Source: an uncultured Flavobacteriaceae bacterium
Lineage (GTDB): Bacteria; Bacteroidota; Bacteroidia; Flavobacteriales; Flavobacteriaceae
Length of the DNA: 64,000 nucleotides
Reading direction: 5' to 3'
NCBI GenBank assembly: GCA_905181835.1
Contig: CAJIZF010000001.1
Coordinates: 434,001 to 498,000 of the forward strand
Positions 1 through 7,979 of the stretch are shown one piece after another. The notes beneath the pieces are model-generated. The model saw only the letters and a list, made by a program, of their open reading frames with translations. It made no database searches and was not told the origin of the DNA. The position numbers and the translations under genes were made by a program. Numbering within the stretch: the first letter of the stretch is position 1; each line of letters begins with the position of its first letter.

Positions 1-2
1 AT

Positions 3-38
3 CGTATGGCGGAAGATATTATAGCTCAATTTGCATAA
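3..38 (+). CDS. 3' end of an upstream gene (partial)
   Basis: The first bases read in frame as RMAEDIIAQFA followed by TAA, ending 15 bases before the next gene. It has the look of the C-terminal tail of a protein whose body lies before the window. Too short to identify, and a chance open frame is possible. Confidence 0.35.
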   Translation, partial: RMAEDIIAQFA

Positions 39-53
39 CTAAAAACAAACTGT

Positions 54-503
54 TTGATTAAAAAACTTTTATACATAGACCTTGATGGTGTTGTTGCAGA
101 CTTTGTAACTGCAATGAATGCTCACCCGCTAAGGTATCAACCTCCATACGATAAGGACCCCGATACCATTCCAGGTCTTTTTAAAAACCTAAAGCCCATA
201 AAAGAGGCCATCAGTTCTGTGAATAAATTACTAGATTCTAAAAAATATGAAGTCTATTTTTTAAGTACTGCTCCTTGGAATAATACCTCCGCTTGGACAG
301 ACAAGCGCATTTGGTTGGAGGAACAATTTGGAGATAAAATAAATAGAAAATTCATTTTAACCCATCGAAAAGACTTGGTTAAAGGCGACATACTTATTGA
401 CGATCGACCCAATAACGGTGCAAAAGATTTTGAGGGTGAGTGGATACATTTTGGTTCTGACACCTATCCCAATTGGGAAATAACTTTAAAACACTTGTTA
501 TGA
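54..503 (+). CDS. 5'(3')-deoxyribonucleotidase-like HAD phosphatase (NT5C family)
   Basis: A 149-residue protein of the haloacid dehalogenase superfamily. The N-terminal nucleophile motif is YIDLDGVVADF (DxDG), a central STAPW supplies the motif II Ser/Thr, and the late segment with RKD and then ILIDDR supplies motifs III and IV. This is the layout of the NT5C family, which dephosphorylates (deoxy)nucleoside monophosphates in the cytosol; the exact substrate is not readable. The start is a TTG at 54, because no ATG precedes the DxDG motif. The stop overlaps the next gene's ATG (ATGA), implying coupled translation with the DUF2779 nuclease. A broken paralogue lies at 5709-6159. A role in trimming nucleotides for the adjacent nuclease gene is inference only. 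Confidence 0.8.
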   Translation: MIKKLLYIDLDGVVADFVTAMNAHPLRYQPPYDKDPDTIPGLFKNLKPIKEAISSVNKLLDSKKYEVYFLSTAPWNNTSAWTDKRIWLEEQFGDKINRKFILTHRKDLVKGDILIDDRPNNGAKDFEGEWIHFGSDTYPNWEITLKHLL

Positions 504-2488
504 ATACAGCACTTTCTAAATCGAGATTTAAACAAGGACTTGAATGTCCAAACAAGCTTTATTTTTCAAATAATAGCAAGGTCTATCACAATGTAAAAAA
601 ATACGACACTTTTTTACAAGCCCTAGCTAGTGGAGGATTTCAGATAGAAGAGTATGCTCGGTTACAATATCCTGAGGGTATCTTAATAGAAGATCCAGAA
701 GATAGAAAAGATTACGATTACCAGGACTTAGCAGATCAAACTACTGCCTTATTACAACGAGAAAATGTAGTTATTTTTGAAGCTGCTTTCTATATCGATG
801 ATTTATTTATAAGAACCGATCTTTTGGTAAAGAAGGGAAATCAAATTAAACTTATTGAGGTAAAAGCAAAATCGATAGATCCCAGAAAAGAAGATAATTT
901 TTTAACCAAAAAGAAAAGAAAAATAGTTAGTGGATGGAAACCCTATCTTTTTGATTTAGCATTTCAAACCTATGTGGCTCAAAAATGTTTACCAAATTGT
1001 AAGATAACTCCTTATTTATGTTTGGTTGATAAAACTAAGGCGACCGATTACGAAGGGTTAAACCAATTATTCCGTATCAAAAAAAATGGAAAAAGAACGG
1101 GTGTTGAGGTAAAAGAAAAGGACATTAAGAAGCTAGGGATTAATTTATTATACACTGAAAATCTATTTGATGTAGTGTCAAAAATCCATAGTGGGGAACA
1201 CACCTATTATGAAAATTTAAATTTTCATGAAGCCATCGATTTGTTAAGCGATATTAGAATCAATAACTATTACCCTAACTGGCCGGCAAAATTCTCAGCT
1301 TGCAAGCAATGCGAGTTTAAAAAGGATAGTACGCCAGAGGGGAAACAAAAAAAATCAGGGTTCCAGCATTGTTTTAAAACCCAATACCACTGGACTGACG
1401 AGGATTTTAAAAAACCTACTATTTTTAACGTTTGGGATTTAAAAGATCCAAAGTTAATGGAGCAAGGTCTGCTATTTAAATCACAATTAAGCCCCAGTGA
1501 CATTAAGTACAAGGAAAAGGCCGGAGAATTACATCGTACGGAGCGACAATGGCTACAAATAGAAAAAGAACGTGAGGGTGATTTCACTGATTTTATTGAT
1601 TTAGAAAGTTTAAGAGAAGCGATGCATAGTTGGAAATTTCCCTTGCATTTTATCGATTTTGAGACCTCTACAGTTCCCTTACCCTTTCATATAGGGCGGA
1701 GACCTTACGAGCAGATTGCTTTTCAGTTTTCTCACCACATCTATCATGAAGATGGTCGTATTGAGCATGCTTCCGAATATATAAATACCGTTCCAGGACA
1801 ATTTCCTAATTTTATTTTTATGGAGGAGCTTATGGAAGCTTTACGTCATGATGAAGGAACTATTTTTTGTTATTCCACTCATGAAAACACCATCCTTAAC
1901 GCTATAAGAGACCAACTCAAGGCTAGTGATCATCTGCTTAAAGAAAAATTAATTGCTTTTATAGAAACTATTAGTAAGCCAAAAAATAAGCATCCCGATC
2001 CTTGGACCACCCCAGAACGTAATATGGTAGATCTGTGTAAGGTTATTAAAAAGTTTTATTACAATCCGCATACGTATGGTTCTAATTCGATTAAAAAAGT
2101 ACTCCCCGCTATTTTAAAAACCGGTTCTTTTGTTCAAAATAAATACAGTCGTCCAATTAGTGAAATTCAAGTAACTAGTAAAAACATTCCCTCAGACCAT
2201 GACCATACTTGGTTAACTGTAAAGGATGGTAAAATTGAAGATCCTTACAAAACCTTAAAACCGGTTTTTGATGACCTTAGCCAAGAAGAAATAGAAACTA
2301 GGTTATCAGGAATAAAAAATATTGATGACGGAGGAGCCGCCTTAACTGCTTATGGTAAAATACAGTACTCTAACATGGAAGCTTGGGAGCGAGAGCTTAT
2401 AGCAGATGCACTCAAGCGCTATTGCGAACTTGATACCTTAGCAATGGTCATGATCTATGAACATTTAAAATCGTTAATATTTAAATAA
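500..2488 (+). CDS. DUF2779 protein: Cas4/AddB-like Fe-S nuclease domain plus DEDD-type exonuclease-like domain
   Basis: I place the start at ATG 500 (MNTALSKSRF), which overlaps the upstream stop as ATGA and gives 662 residues. An upstream in-frame start at 473 would intrude on the previous gene. The N-terminal half carries a PD-(D/E)XK pattern: RTDLLV (D107) and IEVKAKS (E120, K122). Four cysteines (C16, C268, C271, C291) are spaced as in the Fe-S nucleases Cas4 and AddB. The C-terminal half begins with HFIDFET (about residues 383-389), the first motif of a DEDD 3'-5' exonuclease, and ends in a helix with the sequence CELDTLAM. This matches the DUF2779 family, whose function is unknown to me. 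The family resemblance is solid; the nuclease roles are inferred from motifs. The stop codon overlaps the next ATG (TAATG). Confidence 0.85.
   Translation: MNTALSKSRFKQGLECPNKLYFSNNSKVYHNVKKYDTFLQALASGGFQIEEYARLQYPEGILIEDPEDRKDYDYQDLADQTTALLQRENVVIFEAAFYIDDLFIRTDLLVKKGNQIKLIEVKAKSIDPRKEDNFLTKKKRKIVSGWKPYLFDLAFQTYVAQKCLPNCKITPYLCLVDKTKATDYEGLNQLFRIKKNGKRTGVEVKEKDIKKLGINLLYTENLFDVVSKIHSGEHTYYENLNFHEAIDLLSDIRINNYYPNWPAKFSACKQCEFKKDSTPEGKQKKSGFQHCFKTQYHWTDEDFKKPTIFNVWDLKDPKLMEQGLLFKSQLSPSDIKYKEKAGELHRTERQWLQIEKEREGDFTDFIDLESLREAMHSWKFPLHFIDFETSTVPLPFHIGRRPYEQIAFQFSHHIYHEDGRIEHASEYINTVPGQFPNFIFMEELMEALRHDEGTIFCYSTHENTILNAIRDQLKASDHLLKEKLIAFIETISKPKNKHPDPWTTPERNMVDLCKVIKKFYYNPHTYGSNSIKKVLPAILKTGSFVQNKYSRPISEIQVTSKNIPSDHDHTWLTVKDGKIEDPYKTLKPVFDDLSQEEIETRLSGIKNIDDGGAALTAYGKIQYSNMEAWERELIADALKRYCELDTLAMVMIYEHLKSLIFK
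2456..2475 (+). repeat. 20-bp direct repeat, copy A (end of the DUF2779 gene)
   Basis: Twenty bases identical to 2946-2965, in the same orientation and the same reading frame, encoding YEHLKS. The two copies bracket the 147-residue gene and resemble the footprint of an insertion or recombination that regenerated the host gene's 3' end. Confidence 0.85.
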
Positions 2489-2931
2489 TGGAAGAAAAAG
2501 ACATTTATCATGGCAGAAGGTTTGATATGCATTTTAGAATGGGGCATTTTCCAGACAATCATTACATAAGGTGGCATGATAACCAAGAATGTCCAACAAG
2601 TGTTAGAAATGCCATGGATAATACTACTCAAAACTTTACCGGATTAATTACCATTAAGTGTTCAGATAATTTTGAGAATTTCATTAAAAACGATGCAGAT
2701 TATCACGATGAAGAATACAAAAAAACATACGGAGGGGCAGAAGATTTTAATCCCAGTTTCCCAAATTCTAAACTGTTGTGGGAAGTAAACTGTAAAAATG
2801 GGAAGATAAAGAATCCATCGGCCAGCTTTTCTGATTTCTGCAGTGAAGAAGAAATTTTAAATACCGTTGGAAGCGGAAAAAATATTTATGACCTAGATCA
2901 GCTTATTTGGGGAAATAGTAACGTTAAATAA
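2488..2931 (+). CDS. Unknown 147-residue protein, coupled to DUF2779
   Basis: I do not recognise this protein. It starts on the ATG that shares its first base with the DUF2779 stop (TAATG), so it is translationally coupled. It is soluble, rich in Asn, Asp and aromatic residues, begins MEEKDIYHGRRFDMHFRMGH, and has two central cysteines but no membrane segment or obvious nucleotide-binding motif. Immediately after its stop a second copy of the DUF2779 C-terminal codons appears (2934-2972), suggesting the gene was inserted at the 3' end of an ancestral DUF2779 gene. It may be an accessory or regulatory partner of the nuclease, which is a guess from position only. Confidence 0.7.
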   Translation: MEEKDIYHGRRFDMHFRMGHFPDNHYIRWHDNQECPTSVRNAMDNTTQNFTGLITIKCSDNFENFIKNDADYHDEEYKKTYGGAEDFNPSFPNSKLLWEVNCKNGKIKNPSASFSDFCSEEEILNTVGSGKNIYDLDQLIWGNSNVK

Positions 2932-2933
2932 TC

Positions 2934-2972
2934 ATGATAATAATTTATGAACATTTAAAATCGTTGATTTAA
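2934..2972 (+). pseudogene. Duplicated C-terminal stub of the DUF2779 gene
   Basis: An ATG here opens a 12-codon frame reading MIIIYEHLKSLI and then stop, nearly the same as the last codons of the DUF2779 gene (VMIYEHLKSLIFK). The bases shared exactly are 2456-2475 and 2946-2965. It is not a plausible gene. It marks where the original DUF2779 terminus probably lay before the 147-residue gene arrived. Confidence 0.7.
2946..2965 (+). repeat. 20-bp direct repeat, copy B
   Basis: Second copy of the repeat at 2456-2475, located between the 147-residue gene and the nuclease-like gene at 2993. Confidence 0.85.
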
Positions 2973-2992
2973 AAAATTAAACACGGTATAAA

Positions 2993-4105
2993 ATGAAAAA
3001 AGACATAATAAAAGCATTTGAAAATTTAATAGATCATCCATTCACAATAATTCAAATGTCTGATAGGGAGAAGTTTCATACAGGTTTGCTTCAATATGCA
3101 TTAAAAAAATATCCCATCCTTTACAAATTAATATTTGATATTGATGGTGAATTCAAGTCAGAGTTGGAATTTAAATCAATCGATTTATATATATACGAGT
3201 CGTCTACAAATAAAAAAAAACCTTATGTTTTGGTTGAGTCAAAATTTAAAACGGGTTTGCATTTCTCTAAAACTAAAAACGGTGAGGTAAAACAAATACA
3301 AAAATATGCCGACAAATATAAAAGTGCATCTAAAGGATATTTGATTTCACTATTTCCTGAATCAGAGAATTTAAAAATTAATGACCATGAATTTATAAAA
3401 GAGTATAAGAACATATCCTTTACAGGTGATATATTAACAGTCCTTGAGCGCATCCTAGAGGGTGATTCTAAAGAAGAATATCCATTGTTAGACCTTTGGG
3501 TATCTTATTTAAAAGAATTAAAAATTATTATTGATTTCATAAAACAACAACAATTAAAATTTCTTAATTTAAATGTTTACAACAATAATAAAGATTTTGA
3601 ATACTACTCAGATAAGCTCAAACTTTCTGGATTATTTGAAAATTATAGACTTAACCTTATAAATGAAGAAATAAACGAAGCTATAAGAGAAGAAAAAAAA
3701 GTAATATGTTTTGAAAAAAAGAACTATGAATATTTTTCTAGAATTGATAACACGCATGGTAACGCACTTTTGCATTATGAAAAGAAATTTAAAAATCCCC
3801 CTCATAAAGATTTTATTTCATATGGAATTCAATGGCAAACTGATAAAATAAAATTTTATATAAGATCAAAAAATAAAAAAGTTAATAAAATAAGAGATGA
3901 ATACTTGAGTAAATTTGGTAAACTGTTGCAGGATAAAGTGTTTCCGAATGGAATTGATCTTAAGTTAAACCCTAATGGTAAATTTAAGTCTATTAGCATA
4001 CACGAACACTCTATGTTTGAAGATCTTACAGAAATTCCAAATAAAATTATTGAATTATTAAATTGCCTGGAAGATATTAAAACGTCAATTAATAAAAATA
4101 TTTAA
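2993..4105 (+). CDS. PD-(D/E)XK-type nuclease-like protein, 370 residues
   Basis: The region around residues 60-85 has SIDLYIYE, then YVLVESKFKTG, then a Gln-Ile-x-Lys-Tyr helix. That is the arrangement of a PD-(D/E)XK catalytic core (Asp, then Glu-x-Lys, then a QxxxY-like helix) of the sort annotated as PD-(D/E)XK family protein. The rest is lysine-rich and helical, including an ESK and IREEKK stretch, with a C-terminal domain I cannot place. There is no membrane segment. The start ATG at 2993 follows 20 bases after the stub of the DUF2779 repeat. The neighbourhood of a DUF2779 nuclease makes a DNA-processing or defence role plausible; the substrate is unknown. Confidence 0.6.
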   Translation: MKKDIIKAFENLIDHPFTIIQMSDREKFHTGLLQYALKKYPILYKLIFDIDGEFKSELEFKSIDLYIYESSTNKKKPYVLVESKFKTGLHFSKTKNGEVKQIQKYADKYKSASKGYLISLFPESENLKINDHEFIKEYKNISFTGDILTVLERILEGDSKEEYPLLDLWVSYLKELKIIIDFIKQQQLKFLNLNVYNNNKDFEYYSDKLKLSGLFENYRLNLINEEINEAIREEKKVICFEKKNYEYFSRIDNTHGNALLHYEKKFKNPPHKDFISYGIQWQTDKIKFYIRSKNKKVNKIRDEYLSKFGKLLQDKVFPNGIDLKLNPNGKFKSISIHEHSMFEDLTEIPNKIIELLNCLEDIKTSINKNI

Positions 4106-4256
4106 AACTTTAAGGACTATCAAATACGATTTATTAGTTTTTCCTTAGAAACTAAGTCATAATCCTTTAGACAAGATTTGGGGTATTTAGTTGTATTTGT
4201 TAATATTGGGACTAAAATGAATAAATATTTTGATGCAGTAATAGATTTTATCTAGT

Positions 4257-4832
4257 TCAAAAATCATCAAAATTACCGACTAATAAATTTAAATAAATTA
4301 TTACAGCAAAAAAGATAACACCAAAAACAATCATTCCATATTTTTCAAAAAAGCGTTTTCTTTTTAATGTTCGTATTTCTTTTTCAAGATATTTGCTTTC
4401 GAACTGAGCTCCTAATACTTTAAATTTTATGTTGCATTGCTTCAATTTATTTAAGCATACATCACTAAAATCGTTTAAATAATCTTTTTCATCTTCGTGA
4501 TCCCAGCCTGAACCGTAGATATTAGACACTATAAAATTGGCAAATGTGAACAAATCGTCTCTACTGTCTGGTAAAGGCATTGCTATAACTTCATTTTTTA
4601 TTTTTTGATAGTTTCTGTTTTGTGCAAAAACATGTTTTAACTTTTCAATTTCAAGTTGATTGTCTATTTTTTTTTCTTCAATTTCTTTTTCAATTTTTAA
4701 AGCTTTTCTGGCCATCCCGGTACCTGAATTAGAAAACCTGTATGGGGTGGACCAATTGTCTCCAAAAACTTTATTACTTACCCATTTACCGGTATTTGTT
4801 CCTAATTCCTTGAATAAACTTTGTTTGAACAT
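4257..4832 (-). CDS. Unknown protein with coiled coil and C-terminal membrane anchor
   Basis: 191 residues. The N-terminus (about 1-35) is glycine- and serine-containing. Residues about 40-75 form a strongly charged coiled coil (ALKIEKEIEEKKIDNQLEIE). The last 25 residues include one hydrophobic segment (MIVFGVIFFAVIIYLNLLVG) preceded by a basic stretch KRKRFFEKY, as expected of a tail-anchored inner-membrane protein with a cytoplasmic bulk. Nothing resembles a known domain. It stands alone on the minus strand between the nuclease-like gene and the HxlR regulator, with 150 bases of spacer on its 3' side in which I see nothing. Confidence 0.65.
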   Translation of the reverse strand: MFKQSLFKELGTNTGKWVSNKVFGDNWSTPYRFSNSGTGMARKALKIEKEIEEKKIDNQLEIEKLKHVFAQNRNYQKIKNEVIAMPLPDSRDDLFTFANFIVSNIYGSGWDHEDEKDYLNDFSDVCLNKLKQCNIKFKVLGAQFESKYLEKEIRTLKRKRFFEKYGMIVFGVIFFAVIIYLNLLVGNFDDF

Positions 4833-4889
4833 GTGCTGCCTCTTTTTTATTTACCAATCTAATAAATTTAACAGTAGGATTGGAGCTAA

Positions 4890-5342
4890 TTAAAACCCAA
4901 ATTTATGAGCTCTTATTATTTTGTAGTTTTCTTGATATGCCTTTATGATGTTCTCCTTTGATTGGTCTTTTGTTGATTTTCCCCAGGCTTTTGTGTTTTC
5001 TGACTCGTTAAAAGAAACATGGTTGATGGTCCAAAATTGCAACTCAAATATGATGGGATATAAATCGATACCTCTATCAGTTAGGTAATATTCTTTGATT
5101 TTTTTATCCTTCTCATTTTTGATGTAGTTAATCACTTCTAAAGCTCTAAGTTTCTTAAGCCTGTCTACAAGGATATTGGAGGAAATTTGCTCGTCATTAT
5201 TTAAAAATTGTGAAAAGGTATTTTTTCCCCTAAATAAATCACGAACAATGATGAGAGACCAGCTATCTCCTAGAAGATCAAGAGATACTTTACAGGCACA
5301 AACTGCCTTGGTATCTTTGTGAGTGTAATTAATTTTATTCAT
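4890..5342 (-). CDS. HxlR-family winged-helix transcriptional regulator
   Basis: 150 residues with the HxlR hallmark: an N-terminal Cys (CACKVSLDLLGDSWSLIIVR), a helix-turn-helix (NTFSQFLNN, ISSNILVDRLKKL) and a wing with YYLTDRG. Such proteins are homodimeric DNA binders that often sense oxidants, electrophiles or aldehydes through the N-terminal cysteines, and usually control a nearby gene. Here C15 and C17 are adjacent to the DNA-binding core. The nearest divergent gene is the broken nucleotidase paralogue at 5709, so its present target is unclear. The family assignment is firm; the ligand and target are unknown. Confidence 0.88.
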   Translation of the reverse strand: MNKINYTHKDTKAVCACKVSLDLLGDSWSLIIVRDLFRGKNTFSQFLNNDEQISSNILVDRLKKLRALEVINYIKNEKDKKIKEYYLTDRGIDLYPIIFELQFWTINHVSFNESENTKAWGKSTKDQSKENIIKAYQENYKIIRAHKFGF

Positions 5343-5473
5343 TCACATTAAATTCATAATTACTCAAAAGTATCAAATATTTTTTACATTATTTATAATT
5401 TTACGAGCTTATGTGTACTCTTTTTTTTAATATTGAACATATATTTTCTTTTTAAATTCAATTTAAAATAAAA

Positions 5474-5635
5474 TCAATCTTCCAACTCCCATTTTTTTGC
5501 CTCAGTATAATAGGTATGACTCTTTGGACTACTCAAAAAAAAATCAACTTATTGTTCAAGATAAGTTTGTGATAAAGCAAGGCTGGGAATAAACCACAGT
5601 GAAATAAAAAAAATATACTTAGAAAATTTAAACAT
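5474..5635 (-). pseudogene. Relic of a small secreted protein
   Basis: In the 366-base gap before the nucleotidase paralogue, the minus strand has an ATG at 5635 followed by a clear signal peptide (MFKFSKYIFFISLWFIPSLA, then LSQ), a TAA after 28 codons, and then 24 further in-frame codons (VDFFLSSPKSHTYYTEAKKW and on) to a second stop. This reads like a secreted protein killed by an in-frame stop or truncated. Nothing else is evident in the gap, which is otherwise AT-rich. Confidence 0.45.
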
Positions 5636-5708
5636 AATGAACATTTTTATATCTTTATAAATATAGATAATTACAGCTTAATTTTAATAAAATTCTCTTT
5701 AAAAACCC

Positions 5709-6159
5709 ATGAAAAAGATAATATACATTGATATGGATGGTGTTATTTCGGATTTTGATAAAGCCCGAAGAAATAGCCCTCTTAACAATACCTCCCCATA
5801 CAAGGGAAGACCCGATAGAATACCAAATATCTATAAAGATTTAGAGCCGATAGTCGGAGCTATCGAAGCTGTAAATAAAATTATGGCAAATGATAATTTT
5901 GAAACCTTCTTTTTGTCTACACCACCTTGGGATAATCCAGATGGATGGAAACATAAAAGACTTTGGATTGAAAAGTATTTTGGAAATAGCGAAAGAAACA
6001 GCAGAATCAAGTGCAAGAAAAGATCTTAATATAGGAGATTATTTAATTGATGACTCAAAATTTAGAGGGCAACAAAAATTTAAAGGAGAATGGATCGAAT
6101 TTGGTAGTGAAAAATTTCCTGATTGGGATGCTGTTTTAACTTACCTCAACTTAATTTAA
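5709..6159 (+). pseudogene. Frameshifted NT5C-like HAD phosphatase paralogue
   Basis: The first part (106 codons) reads YIDMDGVISDF, then STPPWDN and HKRLWIEKYFGN, closely paralleling the gene at 54-503. After about 5985 the reading continues in another frame with ARKDLNIGDYLIDD and EWIEFGSEKFPDW, matching the C-terminal half of the same family. The segment that should read like LTHRKD is garbled, so a net one-base shift lies within about 5985-6015. Without both halves the HAD fold cannot be completed, so this is a pseudogene unless the base call is wrong. Its 3' end overlaps the convergent gene at 6151 by nine bases. Confidence 0.8.
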
Positions 6160-6378
6160 TTTTAAAATTTCTTTACCATCTTCATCTTGAACTGTTATAG
6201 TTAAAGGGTTATCATATCTCAATGCACATGTTTCATAATCTCCCTCACCAGCAAGATGCATTTCTTCCAATTCCCACATATCTGCAATGTCCCATTCGGC
6301 AACCTCTGCTTCATCGTTGGTTAAACTTTTAGCTTGAATATTTAATTCATATCCAATTAATAATACAGTATATTTCAT
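6151..6378 (-). CDS. Unknown 75-residue acidic protein
   Basis: Begins MKYTVLLIGYELNIQAKS and is strongly acidic (DEAEVAEWDIADMWELEEM), with no signal peptide or membrane segment. I do not recognise it. It is the last gene of a minus-strand run and lies 6 bases downstream of the hydrolase gene, so it is probably co-transcribed with it. The start ATG at 6378 is the only one available. Confidence 0.6.
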   Translation of the reverse strand: MKYTVLLIGYELNIQAKSLTNDEAEVAEWDIADMWELEEMHLAGEGDYETCALRYDNPLTITVQDEDGKEILKLN

Positions 6379-6384
6379 TTTTTT

Positions 6385-6867
6385 TTAGATATTAATTACT
6401 TTATTTTTGATTGAGCTAATAAATATTTGAGCCGGAACTCTGTGGCCTCCTTCATATTCTTCAAAGTTAAATTCTCCTATTCCCGAGCGATTTAAATAAG
6501 ATTTTACTTCTAGTCCATTCACAACAGTATCGTCTTCACCAAGAAATACGTGATGAGTAGCACCCACCAATACCGTTGGTTTTACTTTAGGCTCAAAGGG
6601 TCTATTTATCATCGCCGGATTGAATAAAATAGTGTCAATCTCTAAAGTATTTCCTATAAGATAGGCGAAATAGCCACCCATAGAAGATCCTACGATGTAA
6701 TTGGGTTTTTGCACTCTAATTTTAGTTAAAAGAGAATTAAATGTATCATCATCGCGATAGTTAATAGATGGTGTATATACTTGTTCAAAATTAGTATTTA
6801 ACCAAATTATTTTTTCGCTTTTGGGATCAATTTTAGACTCCAAGCCATGTAGGTATGCTATTTTCAT
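6385..6867 (-). CDS. UPF0227/YqiA-like alpha/beta hydrolase
   Basis: 160 residues with the compact YqiA/YcfP-type alpha/beta-hydrolase pattern: N-terminal YLHGLES, nucleophile elbow VGSSMGGYFAYL with Ser in GxSxGG, an acidic GEDDTVV and a late GGHRVP with the catalytic His. Proteins of this type are small cytoplasmic esterases; the natural substrate is not known to me. The spacing of nucleophile, acid and histidine is complete, so it should be active. It sits 6 bases upstream of the acidic 75-residue gene and 33 bases downstream of an 88-residue gene. Confidence 0.75.
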   Translation of the reverse strand: MKIAYLHGLESKIDPKSEKIIWLNTNFEQVYTPSINYRDDDTFNSLLTKIRVQKPNYIVGSSMGGYFAYLIGNTLEIDTILFNPAMINRPFEPKVKPTVLVGATHHVFLGEDDTVVNGLEVKSYLNRSGIGEFNFEEYEGGHRVPAQIFISSIKNKVINI

Positions 6868-6900
6868 TTGTAGAGTTTAGTTTCTGATTTATGTTATGAG

Positions 6901-7167
6901 TTAAATAGCAGCTTCAAGATCAAATACTTCACCTTTAGCAGCATTGGTACCGACTTCTCCAAAACTAACAAGGCTAAAGAAATTTTGTACGGCTTCTGGA
7001 AAATTATTTTTAATCCAATTTTCCCCGTCCCACAACAGTTCCTCACATCCGTTAGGATCCTCAAAAACTCTTACTTTATAATTTTCATCACCAACTTTTA
7101 TGTTATACTCGTTTGTTTGTGCATAATACACCTCTCTTACATCTTCTGTTAAAACTGCTTTACTCAT
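6901..7167 (-). CDS. Unknown 88-residue protein
   Basis: Starts MSKAVLTEDVREVYYAQTNE, soluble and acidic, with a segment EDPNGCEELLWDGENW in the middle. No domain that I recognise. Its position within a same-strand run (55 bases after the 234-residue gene) suggests co-transcription with the ligase block. Confidence 0.6.
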   Translation of the reverse strand: MSKAVLTEDVREVYYAQTNEYNIKVGDENYKVRVFEDPNGCEELLWDGENWIKNNFPEAVQNFFSLVSFGEVGTNAAKGEVFDLEAAI

Positions 7168-7222
7168 TCATTTTAATTTTTTAAGTTAATATTTTTTTTA
7201 CCAATAATAAAAAATAACAAAA

Positions 7223-7927
7223 TTAGGAAACCCATGTTCTACTTGAATCTACACACTGCCATTTGTTGTCTTTTAATTCCCATAATTGACGAGTTCCACT
7301 TCCCATTAGTGGAGCTGGTTTGTGACCTATCCAAACTACACATTTTTTTTTGTATACCTCTAAAGGAAAAACATAACCATTCATGATTGGAGCTCGTTTT
7401 AATTCAGCGGGTACGATCTCTGTTAAAATTTGATCCACAGATTTATTGGATTTTTTTGAAACATAATACTTATGAGTTACAACAGGTGTAGGTGTTTTGG
7501 GTAAATTTCTGTTTAAATCACTGACCTCTATTTTTAGATTATACATAATATTCAAGAGTTTTTTATTACACATTGAATTTTGTATTTGTGAAACTTTCCG
7601 TCTGTAGGTCTTTAAGTCGTAGGCTTTTAATTCCTCATTGCTACATAGCGCTTCTGTTAGAACTCTTAAATCTTTTATTCCTTCAGAAAGTTGATTGTCC
7701 ATATTTAAAGATTTAAATTCTTCAACGGATTTATTAATTCGTTCTAGTTTATGGTTGTAAAATTTAAATTCCTCGTGTGTGGAATAGTCAAGTTGCTCCT
7801 GTTTATAAAAATATATTTTGAACCCTTCTTTATGGCCAGATATTCCCTTATAGGTATCAATTACGGTATCATATAAGACTGCGTTTTTTTTATAAATTGC
7901 TGTTGCTTTTAATTGGTTAAGGGTCAT
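7223..7927 (-). CDS. Unknown 234-residue protein in the ligase block
   Basis: Soluble, lysine-rich, mostly helical in its first 150 residues, with a more beta-rich, Trp-containing C-terminal end (VVWIGHKPAPLMGSGTRQLW). I see no catalytic motif or membrane segment and do not recognise the family. The start MTLNQLKATAIYKKNAVLYD is the first ATG. It follows the DNA ligase gene by 52 bases on the same strand, so it is likely part of the same transcript. Binding to nucleic acid or to a partner protein would fit the basic helical half, but that is a guess. Confidence 0.6.
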   Translation of the reverse strand: MTLNQLKATAIYKKNAVLYDTVIDTYKGISGHKEGFKIYFYKQEQLDYSTHEEFKFYNHKLERINKSVEEFKSLNMDNQLSEGIKDLRVLTEALCSNEELKAYDLKTYRRKVSQIQNSMCNKKLLNIMYNLKIEVSDLNRNLPKTPTPVVTHKYYVSKKSNKSVDQILTEIVPAELKRAPIMNGYVFPLEVYKKKCVVWIGHKPAPLMGSGTRQLWELKDNKWQCVDSSRTWVS

Positions 7928-7979
7928 ACTATTTTTTTAAGTTCCCTTTCGATCATCTTGAATTAATAACTTAACAATA

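Noticed and set aside
473..499. Upstream start of the DUF2779 gene
   Set aside because: The ATG at 500 overlaps the upstream stop in the usual ATGA form and gives the normal start MNTALSKSRF of the domain.
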